From: Capnocytophaga canis | GTDB lineage: Bacteria > Bacteroidota > Bacteroidia > Flavobacteriales > Flavobacteriaceae | Reading direction: 5' to 3' | Length of the DNA: 38,521 nucleotides | Assembly: GCF_000827555.1 (NCBI RefSeq) | Contig: NZ_CDOI01000206.1 | Coordinates: 1 to 38,521, forward strand | Shown here: positions 32,258 through 38,521 of the stretch, piece after piece | Layout of the letters: the number at the start of each line of letters is the position of its first letter | Position numbering within the stretch: the stretch's first letter is position 1 | Translations under genes and position numbers: made by a program | Notes under the pieces: generated by a model | Databases searched by the model: none | What the model was told of the DNA's origin: nothing | The model's input: the letters and a program-made list of their open reading frames with translations, nothing else

Positions 32258-33019
32258 TTATTTCAAATCTTGGTATAATCCAGTTTTCCAATTATTTTGA
32301 TGGATGAATTTTAGTAGTTTTTCAAATCGGGAAATCATTTTTTCGCCTGAATTTCGCATTACATAATTCGGAAAATTAAATTCTTTCTGATGCAAATTGG
32401 TAAATTCCCAAGGATGAAAATACAATGTAGCGTAATTTCTGTACTTCATCGTTCTTTTTAAAAGAAAATGGAAAAACCACTGCGGAAAGTTGTGAAAAGA
32501 AAGCCAAAAAAGAGGAATACGAAATAGCGGACTCACAGCGGCAGGAATTTGCAGAAGTCCTTTTTCAATAAAAATGCGTTTTGATACGTGTAATTTATTG
32601 TATCTACCCGGTAGAATGGTCGGGTTTACGGACGAATTATAAATATATCCTGCTTCTTTTACCTCGTTTGCCTCTATTTCTGCCATTCTCGGCATACGAA
32701 GTCCTTTTATTTCAGTTTGAAATTGTTTTTCTAAGGCTTCTTTGGACATTTTGAGATGAGAAATTTCAAAATTAGAATGATAATAGGTGTGTGAAGCCAA
32801 TTCGTGTCCTTCCATCAAAAGACGTTCTATTAAATCAGGACAATTCTGTGCAAAAACAACCGTTGAAAAAAATGTAGCCTTGGCGCTGTATTTTTTTAAA
32901 AGGTCTAAAATGGCGATTGTTCCTTCACGTGATATGGCTATTTGTCTTTGGAAATCAATGTTGTAGCCATATTCTTTTGGCATATCAAATTCTTCGATGT
33001 CGAATGAAAGATAAATCAT
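32258..33019 (-). CDS. Polysaccharide deacetylase family protein
   Basis: A 253-residue NodB-fold protein that would remove N- or O-acyl groups from a sugar. Metal and catalytic motifs are visible: the base/metal Asp in LSFDIEEFDMP, ATFFSTVVFAQ, the His pair in ELASHTYYHSNFEIS, and the C-terminal TLYFHPWEFTN (His). These correspond to the DIEEF/HPWE subgroup (DUF3473-like). No signal peptide is seen, so it is probably cytoplasmic or faces the inner leaflet. It ends a three-gene operon 15 nt after the polyprenyl-phosphate glycosyltransferase gene, which suggests its substrate is a lipid-linked sugar or the glycan built with it. Confidence 0.85.
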   Translation of the reverse strand: MIYLSFDIEEFDMPKEYGYNIDFQRQIAISREGTIAILDLLKKYSAKATFFSTVVFAQNCPDLIERLLMEGHELASHTYYHSNFEISHLKMSKEALEKQFQTEIKGLRMPRMAEIEANEVKEAGYIYNSSVNPTILPGRYNKLHVSKRIFIEKGLLQIPAAVSPLFRIPLFWLSFHNFPQWFFHFLLKRTMKYRNYATLYFHPWEFTNLHQKEFNFPNYVMRNSGEKMISRFEKLLKFIHQNNWKTGLYQDLK

Positions 33020-33034
33020 TGTGAATTATGTTTT

Positions 33035-33970
33035 CTAAAAATTTCTTTCTTGAATGATGTAATTGGGTCTGTCTTTAGTTTGTTTAAATATTTTTCCGAT
33101 ATAAATTCCGATAATTCCAAGAATGATAAGTTGTAATCCGCCAAAGAAAACAACTGTCATAATCAGTGATGCCCACCCTGATATTTCTGTTCCGTTTATA
33201 AATGAAAAAATCACATAAGGAACGTATAAAATAGATAATAATGAAAAGGCAAAACCAAGATACACAGCAAAATGCAATGGTTTTACACTGAACGCTGTAG
33301 CTCCTACCATTGCCAGATGAAGCATTTTTTTTAGAGTATATTTGGTTTTTCCAGAAAATCTTTTCTGTGCAATATACGGAATGTAAACCTGACGAAATCC
33401 AGTCCACGGAACCATTCCTCGCAGGAAAGGTTCATTTTCACTCATTGATCGAATTACTGATACCACTGACTTGTCCAACAACCGAAAGTCTGCAGCACCA
33501 TCTTTTATCTCAATATCAGTAATGAAATTCAGTGTTTTATAAAAATAAGTAGACGATTTTTTTATCTTATTTGCCGCATCAGGAGCATATTTACGTATCG
33601 TAGCCACTACTTGATTCCCTTCTTGCCATTTTCTGACAAGTTCAGGAATGAGAGAAGGTGGGTGTTGCAAATCAGCGTCCATTGAAATTACAGCATCACC
33701 AAAAGCATTGTCTAAACCTGCTTTTACAGCCAATTGATGCCCAAAGTTTCTCGAAAAGGAAATATACTTCACATTTTTATACCTCTGACACATTTCTTTT
33801 AAAATCTGTAGCGAATCATCAGTGCTTCCGTCATTGACAAAAATAAGGTTAAACGTGTAATTTTCAAGTGATTTTTCTTGAAAAATAGCTTGTACCGAGT
33901 CGTATAATACTCGAATATTTCCTGATTCGTTATAACAAGGAACTACGATGTCAATCTGTTTTTTTTGCAT
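33035..33970 (-). CDS. GT2 polyprenyl-phosphate glycosyltransferase (DPM/GtrB/ArnC-like)
   Basis: A 311-residue membrane glycosyltransferase. The GT-A domain starts IDIVVPCYNESGNIRVLY, has the LIFVNDGSTDDSLQIL nucleotide site, the DXD metal motif in MDADLQHPP, and KYISFSRNFGHQLAVKAGL. Two C-terminal helices (LHFAVYLGFAFSLLSILYVP and TVVFFGGLQLIILGIIGIYI) complete the GtrB/ArnC fold. Such enzymes transfer a sugar from a nucleotide to polyprenyl phosphate. I use the ATG at 33970, 4 nt after the stop of the GT-C gene and matching family length; ATG 33982 would overlap that gene by 8 nt, and the longest frame begins with TTG. Confidence 0.9.
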   Translation of the reverse strand: MQKKQIDIVVPCYNESGNIRVLYDSVQAIFQEKSLENYTFNLIFVNDGSTDDSLQILKEMCQRYKNVKYISFSRNFGHQLAVKAGLDNAFGDAVISMDADLQHPPSLIPELVRKWQEGNQVVATIRKYAPDAANKIKKSSTYFYKTLNFITDIEIKDGAADFRLLDKSVVSVIRSMSENEPFLRGMVPWTGFRQVYIPYIAQKRFSGKTKYTLKKMLHLAMVGATAFSVKPLHFAVYLGFAFSLLSILYVPYVIFSFINGTEISGWASLIMTVVFFGGLQLIILGIIGIYIGKIFKQTKDRPNYIIQERNF

Positions 33971-33974
33971 TTCT

Positions 33975-35141
33975 TTAATCATTTCGATTTTCAAAGAGCA
34001 ATCTGTCTTTATAATTCAAAAAACACATTTCCCAAATCATTACTAACCAAACAATTGCTACAGGAATTGCCCGTAGCGAATATTTAATAATAAAAGGTTC
34101 TTTTAGGGGTTTAAATATGTCTGTAGGTGAGAGTGATGCTAGTATTGTAAGGGACAAAAGGCTTATTTTTAACCATTTGTTTTGGTTCGGACTTGCTACA
34201 AACCATATTCCAATACCTACATAAGCTATTATATAAGTACTATTTTCCGTTCCTGTGCTAAACAGACATAAAAACATACTTACAGAGGCTAAAAACATCA
34301 ACCGAAAATTTTTATTTTGATACTGATTAAAACGTAAATAAGGCAACATGAATAGTACTAATCCGGTTACAATTACCACTAAATTATTATTAAAAACCCC
34401 CGTTCGTTGCAGAAATCCTAATAAGGATAGATTTTGAAGGTTGTATTGTAAAGCATTCATATTCGAATTGTTCTTGACTGCCAATCGTTCAAACCATTCT
34501 TGATACTGAGAGATAACATATTGCGGTGAGGAATAAAGCATTGGTAAACAAAATAAAATCACCAACCAAAGTAGTCCCGACCCTATGAATCGAATCTTAT
34601 CTCTTGAAAAGAAGAAAAAAGCAAGTCCTACAATGCCATAAATTTTTGTTAGAATCCCTATAACAATCAGCAATGTAGCCCAATGGCTTTTCCCTTTTTC
34701 TATGAAAACAAATGCTCCTACTAAAATGGCTACTATACTGATATTGAATTGTTGCATTGCTGCTGCGGTATATAAATCGTGAGCTGCAATAAGTAATATT
34801 CCTATTATTTGCCATTGTTTCAAAGGCAGTTGACGTATCGCCCAATACAGAAAGAGTACGTTGCTCATAATCCAAAGTGAACAACCTAACCAATTAGGCA
34901 AAACAGCGAACGGAGCAATTATAGCGCTAAACAAAATTCCATAATGATTTACATCAAAGTACTCTGTTGGATATTCAGCGTAAAGCGATAGTTTTCCAAT
35001 GGTGTGACGGAAGACTCCTTCAAAAATCAAATAGTTATTATACTTCTCTCGTATAAAAACATTCTGAATTACGGTAGCAAGAGCCAAACCGAACCACAGC
35101 AATGTAACGAAGCGAAAATCCCTAAACAACCGTAGCATCAT
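33975..35141 (-). CDS. GT-C type glycosyltransferase (DUF2029/GT87)
   Basis: An integral membrane protein of 388 residues with about ten helices, matching the GT87/DUF2029 GT-C family. Members use polyprenyl-phosphate sugars (mannose in mycobacteria) as donors outside the cytoplasm. The first helix (FVTLLWFGLALATVIQNVF) is followed by a periplasmic loop with YAEYPTEYFDVNHYGILF, which carries the acidic residue expected at a GT-C active site. Later helices include LATLLIVIGILTKIYG-type segments. The longest frame starts with a TTG that lies inside a -7 box, so the start is the ATG at 35141 or 35138 (MMLRLFRDFRF). It leads an operon with a DPM-like GT2 and a deacetylase. Confidence 0.82.
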   Translation of the reverse strand: MMLRLFRDFRFVTLLWFGLALATVIQNVFIREKYNNYLIFEGVFRHTIGKLSLYAEYPTEYFDVNHYGILFSAIIAPFAVLPNWLGCSLWIMSNVLFLYWAIRQLPLKQWQIIGILLIAAHDLYTAAAMQQFNISIVAILVGAFVFIEKGKSHWATLLIVIGILTKIYGIVGLAFFFFSRDKIRFIGSGLLWLVILFCLPMLYSSPQYVISQYQEWFERLAVKNNSNMNALQYNLQNLSLLGFLQRTGVFNNNLVVIVTGLVLFMLPYLRFNQYQNKNFRLMFLASVSMFLCLFSTGTENSTYIIAYVGIGIWFVASPNQNKWLKISLLSLTILASLSPTDIFKPLKEPFIIKYSLRAIPVAIVWLVMIWEMCFLNYKDRLLFENRND

Positions 35142-35150
35142 TTTTTTTTG

Positions 35151-35158
35151 CAAATATA
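35151..35158 (-). promoter_or_regulatory. -7 element of the GT-C operon
   Basis: TATATTTG on the minus strand, only 9 nt before the ATG at 35141; no good -33 TTG (TTAC at the expected place). Transcription would begin at or just before the start codon, giving a leaderless or nearly leaderless mRNA. Confidence 0.45.
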
Positions 35159-35221
35159 ACTATTTCTGTGAAAAAAGTAATTTATTTTGAAAAACAACGC
35201 ACATAGGTCTCGTAAAATCAT

Positions 35222-35229
35222 TATCTTTG
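35222..35229 (+). promoter_or_regulatory. -7 element of the metalloprotease gene
   Basis: TATCTTTG, 30 nt before the ATG at 35260, with no TTG at ideal spacing. It overlaps the longer frame from 35227, ruling it out. Confidence 0.5.
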
Positions 35230-35259
35230 CCCTTATTGATTTTTATTTATCTAAATTAT

Positions 35260-37749
35260 ATGCGTAAATTAACATTATGCTTTTCAGCATTGCTTTTATT
35301 ACTCTCTGTAAATGAAGCAAATGCACAGCTTTTCAAAAGTAAGAAGAAAAAAGCCCAAATCGAGGCTGAGGCAAAGAAAAAAGCCGAAGAAGCTAAACCT
35401 AAGGGATTTGATGCAATTATCCCAAAAACGGCAAAAACTACACAAGGATTGTTTACCATTCATAAGGTAAACGACAAGTATTTTTATCAGATTCCCGATT
35501 CGCTTTTAGGGAAAGAAATGCTGATGGTTACTCGTATTTCCAAAACAGCAACGGGCATCGGTTTTGGGGGAGAAGAGGCTAACAATCAAGTAATTAGATG
35601 GGAAAAGAAAGATAAAAAAATATTAGTGAGAATGGTCTCACACAGCATCATTGCTAATGATAGTTTGCCTATTTATGAGGCAGTTATCAACTCGAACGTT
35701 GAACCTATTTTAGCTAGTTTCGATATTAAAACACGAGGAAAAGACAGCATTTCATCAGTGATTGAAGTCAATGAGCTTTTTGAAAAAGACACCAAACCTT
35801 TTGGACTTTCGGAACGCTATCGAAAACAATACAAAATTGGTGGAATAGACACTAAACGAAGTTTTATTGAACGAATAAAAACATTCCCAAAAAATATTGA
35901 AGTGCGTAGTATAAAAACATACAACGCTTCTGAGCCACCTGCTTATACCAGTCGCATTGCGGGGATTATCACTGTGGAAATCAACAATTCAATGATTTTA
36001 CTTCCTGAAAATCCTATGAAACGCAGGTATTTCGATGAGCGTGTAGGTTGGTTCACAACCAGTCAAACCGATTACGGACTTCCTGTACAAAGAACAAAAT
36101 CAGTAACTTATCTTGATAGATGGCGATTAGAAGTAAAAGAAGAAGACATCGAAAAATTCAAACGTGGCGAACTTGTTGAGCCTAAAAAACCTATCGTTTA
36201 TTACATCGACCGAGCTACACCCAAAGAGTGGGCTCCGTACATAAAACAAGGTATCGAAGATTGGCAAAAAGCCTTTGAGGCTGCAGGATTCAAAAATGCT
36301 ATCATCGCGAAAGACCCGCCAACAAAAGAAGAAGACCCTGATTGGGACCCTGACGATATGCGATACTCGGTGGTGCGTTACTTAGCTTCTCCCATACCAA
36401 ATGCTAATGGTCCACACATTAGCGACCCACGCACGGGTGAAATTCTAAATGCCAATATCAATTGGTATCACAATGTTATGACCTTGCTTCGCAATTGGTT
36501 TTTTGTACAAACGGCAGCCATCAATCCTGATGCTCAAAAGCCAGAATTTAAAACCGAAATTATGGGACGTTTGATTCGATTTGTATCTTCACACGAAGTG
36601 GGGCACACTCTCGGATTGCCTCATAATATGGGAAGTAGCCACGCGTATCCTGTAGATTCATTACGTTCGGCTTCTTTCACCAAAAAACACGGAACTGCTC
36701 CTTCCATTATGGATTATGCCCGATTTAACTACATCGCTCAACCTGAGGATAAAGGCGTGGCTTTAATGCCTGAAATCGGGATTTATGACAAATATGCTAT
36801 CGCTTGGGGATATCGTCCTATTTTGGATAAATCTGCTGAAGAAGAGAAAGAAACGCTAAATCAGTGGATTTTAAAACACGCAGGCGACCCTCTCTATCGC
36901 TTTGGACATCAACAGGCAGGACACATTGTTGACCCAAGTTCGCAATCGGAAGATTTGGGAGACGATGCAATGAAAGCAAGTGCCTACGGAATTGCTAACC
37001 TTAAACGTATCGTACCAAATTTGATAAAATGGACAACCAAAGAAGGAGAAACTTATGAGGATTTAAAAAGTCTTTACGGTCAAGTTTTAGGTCAATATCG
37101 TCTTTATATCGGACACGTTTCGGCTAACGTCGGAGGTGTTTACGAATATTACAAAACCGCTGACCAATCGGGCGAAGTGTATGTTTATGTTCCGAAAGAC
37201 ATTCAAAAACGAGCTGTTCAATTCCTTAGTAAAGAGGTGTTTAAAACGCCATCTTGGCTCATTGATAATGCCATCATCAAACGTATTGAATATGCAGGAA
37301 CATTGGAACGCATTAAAAATACACAAGCTATTGGTTTATCACATTTGTTAGACATTGCACGATTACACAGAGTAATTGAAAATGAAGCTCTTAATGGAGA
37401 TAAAGCATACAAAATTACCGAATTGATGAGTGACATCCGAAAAGGCGTATGGACAGAACTTACAATGGGAGCAAAGATTGATGCTTACCGCAGAAACTTA
37501 CAACGTTCACACGTGGAAATTTTAGGAAAAATTTTACTCGAAACCAAAGCGTTACCTCCTGCTCCACCAAGTCCTTACTTTAAGGGAACGAATGCTAATG
37601 CTCACACCTCGGACATTAAGGCGGCTGTTCGTGCCGAACTTTCACAAATTCGCACGATGGCTCGTTCAGCTTCTTCCGCAGATGCTATGACCCAAAACCA
37701 CCTGAAAGACATCGTTGCTCGTATCGACAAGCTATTCGAAACGAAATAA
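35260..37749 (+). CDS. Secreted zinc metalloprotease (DUF5117/DUF5118, metzincin-type site)
   Basis: An 829-residue exported protease. The signal peptide MRKLTLCFSALLLLLSVNEA ends near ANA-QLF. A Lys/Ala/Glu-rich linker follows (KSKKKKAQIEAEAKKKAEEA), then a DUF5118-like segment (GLFTIHKVNDKYFYQIPDSL) and a DUF5117-like region. The zinc site is HEVGHTLGLPH: H445, E446, H449 and H455 fit HExxHxxGxxH of metzincins, with a possible Met-turn SIMDYAR about 40 residues on. The C-terminal third is helical, with a Pro/Ala-rich stretch (ALPPAPPSPYF). No T9SS C-terminal domain is visible. Substrate unknown. It diverges from the GT-C operon and ends at a strong terminator. Confidence 0.9.
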   Translation: MRKLTLCFSALLLLLSVNEANAQLFKSKKKKAQIEAEAKKKAEEAKPKGFDAIIPKTAKTTQGLFTIHKVNDKYFYQIPDSLLGKEMLMVTRISKTATGIGFGGEEANNQVIRWEKKDKKILVRMVSHSIIANDSLPIYEAVINSNVEPILASFDIKTRGKDSISSVIEVNELFEKDTKPFGLSERYRKQYKIGGIDTKRSFIERIKTFPKNIEVRSIKTYNASEPPAYTSRIAGIITVEINNSMILLPENPMKRRYFDERVGWFTTSQTDYGLPVQRTKSVTYLDRWRLEVKEEDIEKFKRGELVEPKKPIVYYIDRATPKEWAPYIKQGIEDWQKAFEAAGFKNAIIAKDPPTKEEDPDWDPDDMRYSVVRYLASPIPNANGPHISDPRTGEILNANINWYHNVMTLLRNWFFVQTAAINPDAQKPEFKTEIMGRLIRFVSSHEVGHTLGLPHNMGSSHAYPVDSLRSASFTKKHGTAPSIMDYARFNYIAQPEDKGVALMPEIGIYDKYAIAWGYRPILDKSAEEEKETLNQWILKHAGDPLYRFGHQQAGHIVDPSSQSEDLGDDAMKASAYGIANLKRIVPNLIKWTTKEGETYEDLKSLYGQVLGQYRLYIGHVSANVGGVYEYYKTADQSGEVYVYVPKDIQKRAVQFLSKEVFKTPSWLIDNAIIKRIEYAGTLERIKNTQAIGLSHLLDIARLHRVIENEALNGDKAYKITELMSDIRKGVWTELTMGAKIDAYRRNLQRSHVEILGKILLETKALPPAPPSPYFKGTNANAHTSDIKAAVRAELSQIRTMARSASSADAMTQNHLKDIVARIDKLFETK

Positions 37750-37766
37750 AATCTTTTTATTTTTTC

Positions 37767-37817
37767 AAAAGGAATTATTAATCTCTTAAAAATTGGATTG
37801 ATAATTCCTTTTTTTCT
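37767..37817 (+). terminator. Terminator of the metalloprotease gene
   Basis: AAAAGGAATTAT (37767-37778) pairs perfectly with ATAATTCCTTTT (37801-37812), 12 bp with a 22-nt loop, followed by more T. It lies about 18 nt after the stop. Confidence 0.8.
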
Positions 37818-37859
37818 CTCATAAAATATGAATAATTAACCCAATAGAATACTTTTTCT

Positions 37860-37867
37860 TACATTTG
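37860..37867 (+). promoter_or_regulatory. -7 element of the beta-barrel protein gene
   Basis: TACATTTG, 24 nt before the ATG at 37892; it rules out the longer frame from 37865. No TTG near -33. Confidence 0.5.
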
Positions 37868-37891
37868 CATTGTCAATTATTTAGATTTATT

Positions 37892-38458
37892 ATGAATAAA
37901 TTATTCAAATCTATAAAAAAAGTAGTATTACCATTGTTTGTACTACTAAACATAAGTTTTCTATTTGCACAAGATGAGGATAATAAAATCCATTGGGGGA
38001 TTAAAGGAGGTTTGAATTATTCAAGGTTAGCAGCCGTTTACCCTTTGCAAGATGGCCTTCAGGGTAAAGACGATATTTTCTTTGGAGGATTTGCGACCGT
38101 AAAAACATCTTTACCTGCTGTCAATTCATTTCTTTTTGAGCTAACTTACTCAGGTCAAGGAGTTTATTATGAAGATATGATTGAAAATCGATACATACAT
38201 TACAACCTACCTCACCTCTCGATTGGTTACAAAGCTCGTTTCAAACTTCACGAACATATTTTCTATCAATTAGGATTTTCTACCGATTTCTTGCTACGAA
38301 AAAATGATATCACTTCGGAATTTCAAAATTTTGACACTACAGTTTCGCTATTCGGATTTGAATTTATCTTCAGCAAAAAAATCAGTGTTTTCTTAGATGG
38401 GAAAATAGGTCTCCAACAATCAAATATTAAAAATGAGGTAGTGTTTCCCAAAGTATGA
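37892..38458 (+). CDS. Outer-membrane beta-barrel protein, interrupted by an in-frame TGA
   Basis: The 188-residue frame has a signal peptide (KSIKKVVLPLFVLLNISFLF, then AQDED) and a beta-rich body resembling the PorT-like outer membrane barrel family (OMP_b-brl_2). Strands include IHWGIKGGLNYSRLAA, SFLFELTYSGQGVYYED, LPHLSIGYKARFKLHEH and VFLDGKIGLQQ. It stops at TGA 38456-38458, but the same frame stays open to the window edge for 21 more codons (YSNPPKIDVEKHNFKGFYMV and F). These read like the last hairpin of a barrel, ending in an aromatic, amphipathic strand (FKGFYMVF). The body therefore lacks its final strand unless the TGA is a mutation or sequence error. The gene has its own promoter box. 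Confidence 0.75.
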   Translation: MNKLFKSIKKVVLPLFVLLNISFLFAQDEDNKIHWGIKGGLNYSRLAAVYPLQDGLQGKDDIFFGGFATVKTSLPAVNSFLFELTYSGQGVYYEDMIENRYIHYNLPHLSIGYKARFKLHEHIFYQLGFSTDFLLRKNDITSEFQNFDTTVSLFGFEFIFSKKISVFLDGKIGLQQSNIKNEVVFPKV

Positions 38459-38521
38459 TACTCAAATCCACCCAAAATTGATGTAGAAAAACACAATTTC
38501 AAAGGCTTTTATATGGTTTTC

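Noticed and set aside
1-38521. CRISPR arrays, tRNA/rRNA genes, insertion sequences, prophage or defence genes
   Set aside because: No regularly spaced repeats, no cloverleaf-like sequence in the intergenic gaps, and no transposase, integrase, restriction or toxin-antitoxin gene could be recognised by reading. The 69-residue XRE protein was considered as an antitoxin but has DUF2975 neighbours, not a toxin.

Overview
The window looks like chromosomal DNA of a flavobacterium (Bacteroidota, class Flavobacteriia). Evidence: the DNA is AT-rich; many genes are preceded by the Bacteroidota core-promoter element TAnnTTTG instead of a -35/-10 pair; and it carries families largely confined to this group (DUF4837, DUF4296, DUF4271, a CCC-motif membrane protein, and the GH3 + DUF2797 gene pair). 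Capnocytophaga is my best genus guess from general resemblance, with low certainty. Almost everything is housekeeping. I see no prophage, insertion sequence, CRISPR array, tRNA or rRNA.

Left part (1-9.9 kb). The window opens in a minus-strand lipoprotein gene cut by the window edge, preceded by a decayed small lipoprotein gene with three visible lesions. An AraC/PchR-type regulator then diverges from hemA (first step of C5 tetrapyrrole synthesis). Next on the plus strand come fabI (fatty-acid elongation), yidD (membrane insertion), dgt (dNTP hydrolysis), a glutamine amidotransferase (pabA/trpG), a CCC-motif membrane protein, a DUF423 protein and a large YfhO-family membrane protein.

Middle part (9.9-22.8 kb). 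A minus-strand three-gene operon encodes two DUF2975 membrane proteins and a tiny Cro/CI-type regulator. An identical 32-nt sequence sits at both gene junctions, and a near-perfect promoter overlaps a 14-bp palindrome. Then come citrate synthase, a beta-propeller lipoprotein, and an esterase followed by lysS. The plus-strand run DUF4837, pyrC, DUF4296, DUF4271, hemD ends against minus-strand lspA and DUF2071.

Right part (22.8-38.5 kb). GH3 diverges from DUF2797; a Gfo/Idh/MocA oxidoreductase, thyA and an AddA/RecB-type helicase-nuclease follow, converging on ftsY. A minus-strand operon of a GT-C transferase, a polyprenyl-phosphate glycosyltransferase and a polysaccharide deacetylase resembles, by composition only, an Arn/Flm-like lipid-linked sugar pathway. 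It diverges from a secreted metzincin-type metalloprotease. The window ends in an outer-membrane beta-barrel gene interrupted by an in-frame TGA.

Several starts were moved inward from the longest open frame (hemA, fabI, CCC protein, pyrC, thyA, GT-C gene, metalloprotease, beta-barrel protein) because a TAnnTTTG box or the family N-terminus lies between the long and the chosen start. The candidates I would check first as novel biology are the DUF2975/XRE operon, the decayed lipoprotein gene, the interrupted beta-barrel gene and the three-gene glycolipid operon.
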